Notes: generated by a model not told the origin, from the sequence alone. A stretch of 64,000 bases of DNA from Stutzerimonas stutzeri (GCF_024451105.1 NZ_JANGEY010000002.1:124001-188000); one strand, 5' to 3'; positions 1 to 10,938 are shown, numbered from the stretch's first letter. Made by a program: numbers and translations.

Positions 1-1222
<1,222 letters not shown>

Positions 1223-1223
<1 letters not shown>

Positions 1224-2242
1224 TGCTCGAACGCACCGACTACCCGGAGCAGGCCGGCGACTGGCCGCAGGCGCCGCCGGCGGCCGCGCAGAGCCCCGAC
1301 GCCGCCAGCCGCAAGGCCCTGTACCGGAGCTTCTCGGCCGGCGAGCGGAGCCTGCCGATCTTCAGCCGCGCCTGGTGGCTGGACGCCAGCGCCGGAGCGG
1401 ACGACTGGGGGGTCGCCCTGGTCGAGCACCAGGGGCGGGTGCTGGCCAGCCTGCCCTACGCCATCGAGCGGCGCCTGGGCTTCATCCTGCTCGGGCAGCC
1501 GCCGCTCACCGGGATGCTCGGCCCGTGGATCCGCGAAAGCGGCGCCAAGTACGCCAGGCGGCTGGCCCAGCAGAAGGACCTGATGGAGGCGCTGATCGAC
1601 CAGCTGCCGCCCTACGACCACTTCGAGCAGCACTGGCACCACAGCCAGACCAACTGGCTGCCGTTCCACTGGCGCGGCTTCCGGCAGACCACCCGCTACG
1701 GCTACCTGCTCGACGACCTGAGCGTCCCGGAGCGGCTGGCGGCCGACGCCGCCAGCCGCAAGGCCAGCGCCCGGCTCGAGGTGGTCCAGGCCATCCCGGC
1801 CCGCGAGTTCCACGACCACCACTGCCTGACCCTGGCCAAGCAGGGCCGGCCGAGCGCCTGCGGCTGGGAGGAGTTCCGGCGCATCCACGACGCCTGCCTC
1901 GCCCACGGCGCCGGCCGGACCGTCGCCGCCTACGATGCCGCAGGCAACCTGCACGCTGCGCTGTTCGCGGTCTGGGACGAGACGAGCGCCTACGTGCCGA
2001 TCTGCAGCATCGACCCGGACTACCCCAGCCACGGCGCCGTTTCGCTGCTCGGCCGCGAGATCGTCGCCTACCTGGCCGACAAGACCCGCCGCTTCGACGT
2101 CGAGGGCTCGACGCACGAATCGCTGCAGCGCGTCTTCCGCCGCTACGGCGCGCGACCGGTCCCCCGCTTCGCCGTCTCGCGCACGCCCTCGAAGCTGCTC
2201 AAGACCCTGCTGTTCCTGAGAGACCTCAAGGCCCGACCATGA
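1223..2242 (+). CDS. GNAT/FemAB-like acyltransferase, cluster paralogue A
   Basis: A 339-residue soluble protein of the GNAT/FemAB-like group often found in polysaccharide clusters. Visible blocks are PIFSRAWWLDA (about 45-55), LPYAIERRLG (77-86), HWHHSQTNWLPFHWRGFRQT (137-156) and RRFDVEGSTHESLQRVFRRY (289-308). The last is the usual end of the C-terminal half of this fold, where the acyl or aminoacyl donor site lies. It is clearly paralogous to the protein at 19098-20045, with the same blocks in the same order. The expected job is to acylate an amino sugar of the O-unit; the donor and the acceptor cannot be read from the sequence. It is coupled to both neighbours by overlapping stop/start codons. 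Confidence 0.75.
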
Positions 2243-3696
2243 ACCGCACCGATGCCTGGCCCACCCGGGCCATCCTCGACTGGCTGGAGCGCATCCTCGC
2301 CGAGCGCTTCGGTCAGCCCCTGCGGCTGCAGCCCGGCGCCCCCGGCTGGGTGCGCCTCGGCCTGGACGGCACCCCGGCGGCCATCGACATCGTCTCGGAC
2401 CCCGCCACCTTCACCCGCGCCGACTCGGACCTGCCCTGCCGCAGCTGGGTCGCCAGCCGGGAAGGCTGGCATTCCGCGCTGGGCAAGCCGCTGCCGGCCC
2501 CCGGCGCGGCCGAGCTGCCGTCGCCGCTGATCGAACCGACAGACAACGGCTACCGCATCCGCTACGACATTCTCGGCCTCACCTACTGGATGCTCGCGCG
2601 CCAGGAAGAGGTGGGCCGCCGCGACCTGGACGTCCACCGGCGCTTCCCGGCCAGAGCATCCCATGCCTTCCGGCACGCCTATCTGGAGCGACCGGTCGTC
2701 GACGAGTGGCTGCACGTCCTCGGCCAGGTCATCCGGCGGCGCTGGCCGCACCTGCAGCTCACTCGGCACCGCTTCGGCATCAGGGTATCCCACGACGTCG
2801 ACCGACCGAGCCGCTACGGCTTCGGCTCGCCGGCCGCCCTGCTGCGCACGGTCGCCGGCGACCTGTTCAAGCGCGGCCAGCTGGCGAGCGCCTGGCTGGC
2901 GCCGCGTGTACGCCTGGACAGCCGCAGCAGGCTGCATCCGGCCGATCCCGACAACACCTTCGACTGGCTGATGGACAGCGCCGAGCGCCACGACCTGCGC
3001 GCCGCCTTCTATTTCATCTGCGGGCGCACCGATGCCCGCCGCGACGCCGACTACGAGCCGGAACACCCGGCGATCCGCGAACTGCTGCGGCGCATCCACG
3101 CACGCGGCCACGAAATCGGCCTGCACCCCAGCTACGCCACCTACCGGCGCCCGGAAGCCATCGTCGCCGAGGCCGAACGCCTGCGCCGGGTGTGCGCCGA
3201 GGAAGGCATAACCCAGGATGCCTGGGGCGGACGCATGCACTACCTGCGCTGGGAGAACCCGACCACGCCGCGCGCCTGGGAGCTGGCCGGCATGAGCTAC
3301 GACAGCACCCTCGGCTACGCCGACCACGCGGGCTTCCGCTGCGGCACCTGCTTCGAGTATCCGGCCTTCGATCCGGTCGAGGGGCGAGCCCTGAAGCTGC
3401 GCATCCGCCCGCTGATCGCCATGGAAGTGACCGTGCTCGAGCCGCAGTACATGGGCCTGGGGCACGGCGAACCGGCCCTCGACAAGTTCACCGAGCTGCG
3501 CGAACGCTGCCGGGCGCTCCGCGGCTGCTTCACCCTGCTCTGGCACAACTCGATGTTCGACAGCCCGGCCGAGCGCAGTCTCTACCGGCGGATCATCGAC
3601 GCTACGGCTTCCGGCCACGCCCAGGCCCTGCGCGCAGCGGCATCCGCGGACTGCGTCGAGGCTGGCGGCCCTGCCCGCAGAGAAACCGCACCATGA
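2239..3696 (+). CDS. Polysaccharide deacetylase (NodB-like) family protein
   Basis: 485 residues. The N-terminal third (about 1-175) is an accessory domain with no motif that I recognise. The C-terminal part carries NodB-like motifs: SHDVDR (184-189) supplies the paired aspartates and HEIGLHPS (291-298) supplies metal-binding histidine. LLWHNSMFD (433-441) near the end is the usual closing histidine motif. The family removes N-acetyl groups from saccharides through a divalent metal. No signal peptide is seen, so it probably acts on cytoplasmic, lipid-linked or nucleotide-linked sugar. It overlaps the upstream gene by an ATGA and the downstream glycosyltransferase in the same way. The ATG at 2239 is preferred over frames extending left, which run through the upstream gene. 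Confidence 0.8.
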   Translation: MNRTDAWPTRAILDWLERILAERFGQPLRLQPGAPGWVRLGLDGTPAAIDIVSDPATFTRADSDLPCRSWVASREGWHSALGKPLPAPGAAELPSPLIEPTDNGYRIRYDILGLTYWMLARQEEVGRRDLDVHRRFPARASHAFRHAYLERPVVDEWLHVLGQVIRRRWPHLQLTRHRFGIRVSHDVDRPSRYGFGSPAALLRTVAGDLFKRGQLASAWLAPRVRLDSRSRLHPADPDNTFDWLMDSAERHDLRAAFYFICGRTDARRDADYEPEHPAIRELLRRIHARGHEIGLHPSYATYRRPEAIVAEAERLRRVCAEEGITQDAWGGRMHYLRWENPTTPRAWELAGMSYDSTLGYADHAGFRCGTCFEYPAFDPVEGRALKLRIRPLIAMEVTVLEPQYMGLGHGEPALDKFTELRERCRALRGCFTLLWHNSMFDSPAERSLYRRIIDATASGHAQALRAAASADCVEAGGPARRETAP

Positions 3697-4820
3697 TCTT
3701 TCTGCTCATCGCCAGTTTCGCCGAATCGCTCCTCGGCTTTCGCGGTCCGCTGCTGGATGCCCTGCTCGCCCATGGTCTGATCGTGCATGTGGCCGCTCCC
3801 GACCTGCCGGTCGACAGCCCGACCCGGCAGATCCTGGAGGGACGCGGCATCCGGGTGCACGACATTCCCCTGCGCCGCACCGGCACCAACCCGCTGGACG
3901 ACGCCGCCACCCTGCTGGTCCTCTGGCAACTGATGCGGCGCATCCGGCCGAACTTCGTGCTCGGCTACACCATCAAGCCGGTGATCTACGGCTCCATGGC
4001 GGCGCTGCTGGCCCATGTGCCGCAACGCTTTGCGCTGGTGACCGGCCTGGGCTACGTGTTCCAGCCGGACGCGGCAACGCGCGCCGGCCATCTGTCGCTG
4101 CGCTCGGTCGTGCAGCCGCTGTACGCCCTGGCCCTGCGCTGCACGCACAAGGTGTTCCTGCAGAACCCCGACGACCAGGCCCTGTTCCGCCGCCTGGGCA
4201 TCCTGCCGCCGACCGTCCCGTCCTGCGTGGTCAACGGCTCCGGCGTCGACGTCGCCGAGTACCAAGTCGTACCGCTGCCGGCGACGCCGCACTTCCTGCT
4301 GATCGCCCGCCTGCTCGGCGCCAAGGGCGTGCGCGAATACGCCGCCGCAGCCGGCCGGGTACGCGCGCGCCATCCCGAGGCGACCTTCAGCCTGGTCGGC
4401 TGGATCGACGACAACCCGGATGCCATCGACCGGCACGAACTGGAGGCCTGGGTGGCCGACGGCACCCTCGACTACCTCGGTCGCCTGGACGACGTGCGCC
4501 CCGCCATCGCCGCCTGCAGCGTCTACGTCCTGCCCTCCTACCACGAGGGCACGCCGCGCACGGTGCTGGAGGCCATGGCGATGGGCCGCGCCATCATCAC
4601 CACCGACGCCCCCGGCTGCCGCGAGACGGTGGTCGACGGCGACAACGGCTTCCTGGTGCCGGTACGGGCGGTGGACGCACTGGAAGCCGCCATGCTGCGC
4701 TTCATCGAGCGACCCGGCCTGGCCGCCGAGATGGGCAGCCGCTCGCGCCGGGTCGCCGAGGAGAAGTACGACGTGCACCGCGTCAACGCGGTGATGCTGC
4801 AGGAGATGGGCATCCGCTGA
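3693..4820 (+). CDS. Family 4 glycosyltransferase (PglA-like)
   Basis: 375 residues with the GT-B layout of GT4 enzymes. The N-terminal acceptor half includes a loop GYTIKPVIYGSMAALLAHVP and ALVTGLGYVF; the C-terminal donor half begins near HFLLIARLLGAKGVREY. The retaining-GT4 EX7E signature is EGTPRTVLE, inside LPSYHEGTPRTVLEAMAMG. The N-terminal pattern resembles PglA-type transferases that add a hexosamine to undecaprenyl-diphosphate-linked sugar, but the actual donor and acceptor are unknown. It is the last gene of an overlapping run (wbpB-wbpD-GNAT-deacetylase-GT) and is followed by a strong hairpin. Confidence 0.85.
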   Translation: MIFLLIASFAESLLGFRGPLLDALLAHGLIVHVAAPDLPVDSPTRQILEGRGIRVHDIPLRRTGTNPLDDAATLLVLWQLMRRIRPNFVLGYTIKPVIYGSMAALLAHVPQRFALVTGLGYVFQPDAATRAGHLSLRSVVQPLYALALRCTHKVFLQNPDDQALFRRLGILPPTVPSCVVNGSGVDVAEYQVVPLPATPHFLLIARLLGAKGVREYAAAAGRVRARHPEATFSLVGWIDDNPDAIDRHELEAWVADGTLDYLGRLDDVRPAIAACSVYVLPSYHEGTPRTVLEAMAMGRAIITTDAPGCRETVVDGDNGFLVPVRAVDALEAAMLRFIERPGLAAEMGSRSRRVAEEKYDVHRVNAVMLQEMGIR

Positions 4821-4846
4821 GCGCGCCTCGCAGCGCCACGATCGTC

Positions 4847-4875
4847 GGGCGGTCCGCAACCGTCGCGGACCGCCC
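4847..4875 (+). terminator. Strong hairpin after the first gene run
   Basis: GGGCGGTCCGC (4847-4857) pairs perfectly with GCGGACCGCCC (4865-4875) across a 7-base loop. It sits 26 bases after the glycosyltransferase stop. There is no T-run after it, so it may be a Rho-dependent or transcript-stabilising structure rather than a classical intrinsic terminator. Confidence 0.55.
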
Positions 4876-4914
4876 CTACCCTTCCGGCCCGGCGCCACCG
4901 ACGCCGAACGGCCG

Positions 4915-4928
4915 CCCCCCCCCCCCCC
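4915..4928. repeat. Homopolymer of 14 C
   Basis: An uninterrupted C14 tract lies in the 150-base gap between the glycosyltransferase and the FemAB-like gene, 42 bases ahead of the ATG at 4971. Tracts of this length slip during replication and are also error-prone in sequencing. Here it could alter promoter or leader spacing. Confidence 0.9.
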
Positions 4929-4970
4929 GCGTCGAGAACCGGCAAGCCTGTGCAATGGGGCCGCAACGTC

Positions 4971-5981
4971 ATGGACATCGTCGAGATCTCCGGCAAGGCC
5001 GACTGGGCAAAAGCCCTGTCGAAAGCGCCGCGCCACGACTTCTACCACACCCTGGACTTCCACCGGATCTCCAGCCGCAACGGCGAGGGAGCGCCCCTGC
5101 TGCTGGACATCCGCCTCGCGCGCGGCGGCGTGCTCTTCCCCCTGCTTGCCCGGCGCATACAACACTCCGCCCTGAACGACCTGACCTCGGTCTATGGCTA
5201 CCCGTCGCCGCTGACCTACGGAGAGATCGAGCGGGCAGAAATCCCCGGCTTCTGGGACCATTTCAGCTCGTATCTCTACCGGCGGGGATATGTCAGCCTG
5301 TTCTCCCGCTGCCATCCGCTCGTCACTCCGGAGATCCTTGGCGAGGAGGCTCTCCAGCCCGCCGGCCGGGTCGTCGTCATTCGCCTCGAGCGCCCCGAGG
5401 AAGAACAGTTCGGCGAATACCGCAACAACCACAAAAGGGACATCCGCAAGCTCGAAAGCATCGGCGTCAGGTGCCGGCAGGGCAATCCGGAAGAGGCTCT
5501 TGCCGACTTCGTGAGCAACTACGAAGCCACCATGCGCGCGCTGGACGCCGCGCCCTACTACTTCTTTTCGCAGGACTACTACCGGCAACTGCTCGAGGCC
5601 AGGTCCTTCGACGCCCGCATCTACGCCTGCACGCTGGACGGCTCCGTCATCTGCAGCGGCATCTTCGTCTTCTGTGGCGAGTTCGTTCAGTACCACCTCG
5701 GCGGCACGGCCCCCGGTTTCGGCAGCCTGGCGCCGACCAAGCTGATGTTCGATACCGTCAGGAAAGACGCCGCCCGCCAGGGCTACAAGTACTTCTGCCT
5801 GGGCGGCGGTCTGGGCGGCCATGAAGACTCCCTGTTCCGGTTCAAGGCCGGCTTTTCCAGCTACACCCGGGACTTCCGCGTGATCAGGAGAATCGTCAAC
5901 CACGAGGAATACCGGAGGCTCTCGGCAAACGCCCCGAGCGACACGCACTACTTCCCCCAATACAGAGCAGTGAAGAACTGA
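4971..5981 (+). CDS. FemAB-like (GNAT-fold) transferase
   Basis: 336 residues from the ATG at 4971; a GTG at 4950 would add seven residues. The two-lobed FemAB layout is visible: RNNHKRDIRKLESIGV (151-166) is the mid-protein linker block common in FemAB/CelD-like proteins. LGGGLGGHEDSLFRFKAGFS (277-296) is the typical closing block of the second GNAT lobe. Known relatives transfer amino acids or acyl groups to sugars or peptidoglycan. The context (sugar aminotransferase next) suggests acylation of an amino sugar; the substrate is unknown. No good ribosome-binding site precedes either start. A C14 tract and a hairpin separate it from the upstream run, so it probably has its own promoter. Confidence 0.75.
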   Translation: MDIVEISGKADWAKALSKAPRHDFYHTLDFHRISSRNGEGAPLLLDIRLARGGVLFPLLARRIQHSALNDLTSVYGYPSPLTYGEIERAEIPGFWDHFSSYLYRRGYVSLFSRCHPLVTPEILGEEALQPAGRVVVIRLERPEEEQFGEYRNNHKRDIRKLESIGVRCRQGNPEEALADFVSNYEATMRALDAAPYYFFSQDYYRQLLEARSFDARIYACTLDGSVICSGIFVFCGEFVQYHLGGTAPGFGSLAPTKLMFDTVRKDAARQGYKYFCLGGGLGGHEDSLFRFKAGFSSYTRDFRVIRRIVNHEEYRRLSANAPSDTHYFPQYRAVKN

Positions 5982-6001
5982 ATGTTCCGGAGTGGATCAC
6001 C

Positions 6002-7177
6002 ATGTTGAACACCGGCTTCTCTCCATGGCCATGCTTCACGGAAGAAGAGGCGAATGCGGTACGCGACGTCATCCTGTCCAACAGGGTCAACTACTGGACC
6101 GGCGAGGAGTGCCGCCAGTTCGAACTGGAGTTCGCCGCCTGGGCCGGCGCCGAGCACGCCATCGCCCTGGAGAACGGCACCGTGGCGCTGGACGTCGCGC
6201 TCAAGGGGCTGGGCATCGGCGCGGGCGACGAGGTGGTGGTGACGCCGCGCACCTTCCTCGCCTCGGTGTCGAGCATCGTCAACGCCGGCGCGGTGCCGGT
6301 GTTCGCCGAGATCGACCGCGACTCGCAGAACATCACCGCCGAGAGCGTCCGCGCGGTGCTCGGCCCGCGCACCCGCGCGGTGATCTGCGTGCACCTGGCG
6401 GGCTGGCCGTGCGACATGGAGCCGATCATGGCGCTGGCCGCCGAGCACGGCCTCAAGGTCGTCGAGGACTGCGCCCAGGCCCACGGGGCCCGCTACAAGG
6501 GACGCTCGGTCGGCACCATCGGCCATGTCGGCGCCTGGTCGTTCTGCCAGGACAAGATCATCACCACCGGCGGCGAGGGCGGCATGGTCACCACCAACGA
6601 CCGCGAGCTGTGGTCGACCATGTGGTCGCTCAAGGACCACGGCAAGAGCTGGGAGGCGGTGCACCGCCCGCACAGCGGCCCGGGCTTCCGCTGGCTGCAC
6701 GAACGCTTCGGCAGCAACTGGCGGATGATGGAGGTGCAGGCGGTGATCGGCCGCATCCAGCTGCGCCGCCTGGATGAGTGGCACGCCCGCCGTCTGGCCA
6801 ACGCCGAACGCATCTGGGCCTGCGCCCGCGGACTGCCCGGCCTGCGCGTACCGAGCGTTCCCGCCGACATCGTGCACGCCGCCTACAAGTGCTACCTGTT
6901 CGTCGAGCCCGAGCGGCTGGCCGCCGGCTGGGACCGCGACCGCATCCTCGCCGAGATCGCCGCCCGCGGCGTGCCGTGCCTGTGCGGCTCCTGCTCGGAG
7001 GTCTACCTGGAGAAGGCCTTCGACGGCACCGGCTGGCGGCCGGCCGAACGCCTGCCGGTGGCCCGCGAGCTGGGCGAGACCAGCCTGATGTTCCTCGTCC
7101 ACCCGACCCTCACCGACGCCGAGATCGAACGCACCTGCACGGTGCTCGCCGAGGTGATGCACGAAGCCGCCGAATGA
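6002..7177 (+). CDS. DegT/DnrJ/EryC1/StrS-family sugar aminotransferase
   Basis: 391 residues with the fold-type I PLP signatures of the DegT family: ALENGTVALDVAL (about 57-69), VVEDCAQAHGARYKG, and the PLP-lysine region SFCQDKIITTGGEGG. The protein would aminate a keto-sugar nucleotide using glutamate. It differs clearly from the WbpE-type paralogue that follows, so it probably serves another amino sugar, for example the 4-amino group of a sugar made by WbpM. A GGAG lies 9 bases before the ATG. It sits between a FemAB-like gene and wbpE, which fits a transferase that acylates the new amine. Confidence 0.85.
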   Translation: MLNTGFSPWPCFTEEEANAVRDVILSNRVNYWTGEECRQFELEFAAWAGAEHAIALENGTVALDVALKGLGIGAGDEVVVTPRTFLASVSSIVNAGAVPVFAEIDRDSQNITAESVRAVLGPRTRAVICVHLAGWPCDMEPIMALAAEHGLKVVEDCAQAHGARYKGRSVGTIGHVGAWSFCQDKIITTGGEGGMVTTNDRELWSTMWSLKDHGKSWEAVHRPHSGPGFRWLHERFGSNWRMMEVQAVIGRIQLRRLDEWHARRLANAERIWACARGLPGLRVPSVPADIVHAAYKCYLFVEPERLAAGWDRDRILAEIAARGVPCLCGSCSEVYLEKAFDGTGWRPAERLPVARELGETSLMFLVHPTLTDAEIERTCTVLAEVMHEAAE

Positions 7178-7237
7178 CCGGGCCCGCCCGGCCGGCAGGC
7201 CGGGAGCGGCACATCCACACCGCCAGGATCCACGGAA

Positions 7238-8344
7238 ATGATCGAGTTCATCGACCTGCAAGCCCAGCAGCAGCGCATTCGCGAACGCATCGAGGCCGGC
7301 ATCCGCCGCGTCCTCGACCATGGCCAGTACATCCTCGGCCCGGAGGTCGAGGAACTGGAAGCGCGCCTGGCCGCCTTCGTCGGCGCCCGCCACTGCATCA
7401 CCTGCGCCAACGGCACCGACGCGCTGCAGATCGCCCTGATGGCCCTGGAGATCGGCCCGGGCGACGAGGTGATCACCCCCGGCTTCACCTACATCGCCAC
7501 CGCCGAGAGCGTCGCCCTGCTCGGCGCGCGGCCGGTGTACGTGGACGTCGAGCCGCACACCTACAACCTCAACCCGCGCCTGCTGGAGGCGGCCATCGGC
7601 GCACGCACCCGGGCCATAGTGCCGGTGTCGCTGTACGGCCAGTGCGCCGACTTCGACGCCATCAACGAGATCGCCACCCGCCACGGCCTGCCGGTGATCG
7701 AGGACGCCGCGCAGAGCTTCGGCGCCACCTACAAGGGCCGCCGTTCGTGCAACCTGAGCACCGTCGCCTGCACCAGCTTCTTTCCCAGCAAGCCGCTGGG
7801 CTGCTACGGCGACGGCGGCGCCATCTTCACCAACCAGGACGAACTGGCCGGCGCGCTGCGGCAGATCGCCCGCCACGGCCAGGATCGCCGCTACCACCAC
7901 GTCCGCGTCGGCGTGAACAGCCGGCTGGACACCCTGCAGGCGGCCATCCTGCTGCCCAAGCTGGAGATCCTCGAGGACGAGCTGGCCCTGCGCCAGCAGG
8001 TCGCGGCGAACTACGACCGGCTGCTCGCCGCGGCCCACTGCGGCGAGGACGGTTCGCCGCTGCTGGCCAGGCCGTGGATCGCCCCGCACTGCACCAGCGC
8101 CTGGGCCCAGTACACCATCCGTGTCGAAGGCCGCAGCGCCCTGCAGGAGCGCCTCGAAGCCGCCGGCGTGCCCACCGCGGTGCACTACCCGACTCCGCTC
8201 AACCGCCAGCCGGCGGTGGCCGACCCCAGCGCCGCGGTGCCGGTGGGCGACACCGTCGCCCAGCAGGTGCTGAGCCTGCCGATGCATCCCTACCTCGACC
8301 CGCTCGACCAGCAGTACATCGTCGCCAGCCTGCAGGGACGATGA
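7238..8344 (+). CDS. wbpE: WbpE-type UDP-3-keto-GlcNAcA aminotransferase
   Basis: 368 residues, DegT family, very close in pattern to WbpE: MIEFIDLQAQQQRIRERIE at the start, CANGTDALQIALMAL, VIEDAAQSFGATYKGR and the PLP lysine in TSFFPSKPLGCYGDGG. The family reaction is glutamate-dependent amination of the 3-keto group made by WbpB, giving the substrate of WbpD. It is separated from wbpB and wbpD by five genes, although they act in one pathway. Its stop overlaps the flippase start (ATGA). Confidence 0.9.
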   Translation: MIEFIDLQAQQQRIRERIEAGIRRVLDHGQYILGPEVEELEARLAAFVGARHCITCANGTDALQIALMALEIGPGDEVITPGFTYIATAESVALLGARPVYVDVEPHTYNLNPRLLEAAIGARTRAIVPVSLYGQCADFDAINEIATRHGLPVIEDAAQSFGATYKGRRSCNLSTVACTSFFPSKPLGCYGDGGAIFTNQDELAGALRQIARHGQDRRYHHVRVGVNSRLDTLQAAILLPKLEILEDELALRQQVAANYDRLLAAAHCGEDGSPLLARPWIAPHCTSAWAQYTIRVEGRSALQERLEAAGVPTAVHYPTPLNRQPAVADPSAAVPVGDTVAQQVLSLPMHPYLDPLDQQYIVASLQGR

Positions 8345-9792
8345 GAATGATCCGCCAACTGACCGCCGGCGCCGGCAGGCTGCTGCCCAAGGCGCCCTTC
8401 GCCCGCAGTGTCGGTGTGCTGGTCGGCGGCACCGCGGGCGGACAGATGCTGATGGTGCTGGCCGCCCCGCTGCTGACCCGCCTGTTCAGCCCCGAGGACT
8501 TCGGCCTGCTGGCGGTGTATGGCGGCCTGCTGGCCCTGTTTCTCGTGGTCGCCAACCTGCGCTACGAGATCGCCATTCCGCTGCCGGAGGACGAACAGGT
8601 AGCGGCGAACGTCACCGTCCTGTGCCTGCTGGCGGCCACCCTGAGCAGCCTGCTGAGCGGCGTGCTGGTGTACTTCGCCGGCGACGGCATCGCCGCCCGG
8701 CTCGGCGTTCCCGAACTGGCCGCCCACCTCTGGCTGCTGCCGCTGGGGGTCTTCTTCGGCGGGATCTACCTGGCGCTCAACTACTGGGCGGTGCGGCACA
8801 AGCAGTTCGGCGACATCGCCGCCACACGCATCAAGCAGATCTCCGCCACCCTGGCGATCCAGTTGCTGGGCTTCAAGCTGGGCCCCGTCGCCCTGCTGCT
8901 GGGACACGCCAGCGGGCACGGCGCGGGGAGCCTGGCCCTCGGTCGCAACTTCCTGCGCAGCCCGCAGCTGAGACAGGTATCCGTTGCCGGCATCCTCGCC
9001 GCCGCCCGACGCTATCGGCGCTTTCCACTGTTCTCGACCTGGGCCGGGCTGTTCAACACCGCCGGCACCCAGTTGCCGCCGCTGCTGCTCGCGGCCCTGT
9101 TCAGCCCGGTCGCCGCCGGCCTCTACACCCTGGCCCAGCGGGTCCTGGGAGCGCCGATGGCGGTCATCGGCAACGCCATCGGCGGGGTGTTTCTCGCCAA
9201 CGCCACGGAGGCCCGCCGCGAGGGACGCCTGGCCCCGCTGGTGGCGCAGGTCCACGAGCGCCTGGCGCAGATCGCCATGCCGGCTGCGCTGGTCATCCTG
9301 CTGGCGGCCCCGGCGCTGTTCTCCCTGGTGTTCGGCGAAGAGTGGCACGATGCCGGCCACTTCGCCCAGTGGATGGCGCCCTGGCTGTACGTGACCTTCG
9401 TCGCCTCGCCGCTCAGCTCACTGTTCGATGTCCTGGAGCAACAGAAGCTGGAGCTGCGCTTTCATGCCGTGCTGCTGGTCACGCGGATCGGCTCGATCAT
9501 GCTCGGCGCCCTGCTGGACGACCTGGAAACGACCATCGCGCTGTTCTCCCTGAGCAGCGCCCTGTGCTGGGGGGGCGCGCTGCTGTGGATCAATCGCGCC
9601 GCCGGCAACAGTCTGGGCAGCCTGCTGCGGCCCACCGGCCATGCCCTGCTGTGGTCCGCAGCCTGCGTCCTGCCGCTGCTGATCGCGACGGCGATGTTCC
9701 CCGGACATCCGGCCTGGCTGCTGTTCCTGGCCATCACTGCCGTATCGATCGGCGGCCGCTATTTCGTCCTGCTCCGCGCGACCTACCGCTGA
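8341..9792 (+). CDS. O-unit flippase (Wzx-like)
   Basis: 483 residues, strongly hydrophobic throughout, with about a dozen predicted membrane helices. The first (about residues 20-45) is followed by TRLFSPEDFGLLAVYGG, the standard N-terminal block of MOP-superfamily polysaccharide flippases. The role is transfer of undecaprenyl-diphosphate-linked O-units across the inner membrane. The ATG at 8341 overlaps the wbpE stop; an in-frame ATG at 8347 is an alternative. A second flippase lies in the AT-rich block at 35132. Confidence 0.88.
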   Translation: MRMIRQLTAGAGRLLPKAPFARSVGVLVGGTAGGQMLMVLAAPLLTRLFSPEDFGLLAVYGGLLALFLVVANLRYEIAIPLPEDEQVAANVTVLCLLAATLSSLLSGVLVYFAGDGIAARLGVPELAAHLWLLPLGVFFGGIYLALNYWAVRHKQFGDIAATRIKQISATLAIQLLGFKLGPVALLLGHASGHGAGSLALGRNFLRSPQLRQVSVAGILAAARRYRRFPLFSTWAGLFNTAGTQLPPLLLAALFSPVAAGLYTLAQRVLGAPMAVIGNAIGGVFLANATEARREGRLAPLVAQVHERLAQIAMPAALVILLAAPALFSLVFGEEWHDAGHFAQWMAPWLYVTFVASPLSSLFDVLEQQKLELRFHAVLLVTRIGSIMLGALLDDLETTIALFSLSSALCWGGALLWINRAAGNSLGSLLRPTGHALLWSAACVLPLLIATAMFPGHPAWLLFLAITAVSIGGRYFVLLRATYR

Positions 9793-9842
9793 GAGCGCAA
9801 CGGCACCTCCCGACGCCCCGCCCCACCGCACAGGAGCAGCGC

Positions 9843-10886
9843 ATGAAACCCGACCATGGCGTTTTCACCGTTTCCCTCGACTTCGAACTCTACTGGGGAG
9901 TGCGCGACAGGCGCAGCATCGAGCAGTACCGGGAAAACCTCGACGGCGTGTGGCAGGCCATCCCGGCGATGCTGAAACTCTTCCGCGACTACGGCATCCA
10001 CGCGACCTGGGCGACGGTCGGCTTCCTGTTCTGCCGGGACCGCGACGAGCTGAACGAGAACCTCCCCGCCCCGCTCCCCCGATACCGCAACGCCGAGCTC
10101 TCGCCATACGGCTACATCGAGCGCGCTCCGCACCTCGATCCGGCCTATCACTTCGCACCCGAACTGATCGAACTGATCCGCCGCTGCGAGCACCAGGAAA
10201 TCGCCACGCACACCTTTTCGCACTACTACTGCCAGGAAGCGGGACAATCGGCCGACGAGTTCGCCGCGGATCTGCAGGCCGCCGTCGCGCTGGCCAGACG
10301 CCGGGGCATCCACCTGCGCAGCCTGGTCTTCCCGCGCAACCAGTGGAACGCCGACTATCTCGCCATCCTCCCCAGGCTCGGCATCCGCTGCTACCGGGGC
10401 AACGAGGCCAGCCGGATATATCGCGCCTGCGAGGATGCCGACAACGGCCGCCTGGACAGGGCGCTGCGCCTGCTGGACACCTACGTCAACCTCTCCGGCC
10501 ATAACACCCACGAGCTGGACGAGTGCCTGCGGAGCAGCCCCTTCAACTTCCCGGCCAGCCGCTTCCTGCGCCCCTGGTCGGCGCGCCTGGCGCCGCTCGA
10601 CGGGCTGCGCCTGGCACGCATCCGGAACGCGATGAGCGACGCCGCTCTCCACCACCGGCTTTTCCACCTCTGGTGGCATCCGCACAACTTCGGCCGCCAC
10701 CTGGAGAAGAACCTCGAGTTCCTGGAAAAGGTCCTCGCCCACTATGCGCGGCTGCAGCGGAGCCACGGCCTGCAGTCCCTGAGCATGGGCGAACTGTGCC
10801 AGCTGGCGAATGCCGGCCACGGGCAGCCCTCGGCAGCCCGTGCCGAACGCAGCCCGAACGAGACCATTCGAGATCATTCCGGCTGA
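9843..10886 (+). CDS. Polysaccharide deacetylase (NodB-like)
   Basis: 347 residues. Catalytic motifs are clear: SLDFELYWG (11-19) with the base/metal aspartate at 13, and THTFSHYYC (122-130) with the HxxxH metal pair at 123 and 127. The C-terminal motif around HLWWHPHNF provides the last histidine. No signal peptide is present, so it probably acts in the cytoplasm on lipid-linked or nucleotide sugar. The resemblance is to the deacetylases placed in exopolysaccharide clusters. It is followed by another deacetylase of an unrelated fold (PIG-L). Confidence 0.85.
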   Translation: MKPDHGVFTVSLDFELYWGVRDRRSIEQYRENLDGVWQAIPAMLKLFRDYGIHATWATVGFLFCRDRDELNENLPAPLPRYRNAELSPYGYIERAPHLDPAYHFAPELIELIRRCEHQEIATHTFSHYYCQEAGQSADEFAADLQAAVALARRRGIHLRSLVFPRNQWNADYLAILPRLGIRCYRGNEASRIYRACEDADNGRLDRALRLLDTYVNLSGHNTHELDECLRSSPFNFPASRFLRPWSARLAPLDGLRLARIRNAMSDAALHHRLFHLWWHPHNFGRHLEKNLEFLEKVLAHYARLQRSHGLQSLSMGELCQLANAGHGQPSAARAERSPNETIRDHSG

Positions 10887-10938
10887 ACGCCCTCGTCTGC
10901 GTTCGCCCGCAGCATTCCCAGCCCAGCGGAGAACCACC

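Noticed and set aside
5948..8287. A 779-codon open frame on the minus strand
   Set aside because: It runs opposite to the two well-supported aminotransferase genes; long antisense frames are expected in DNA this rich in GC, and the translation has no family motifs.
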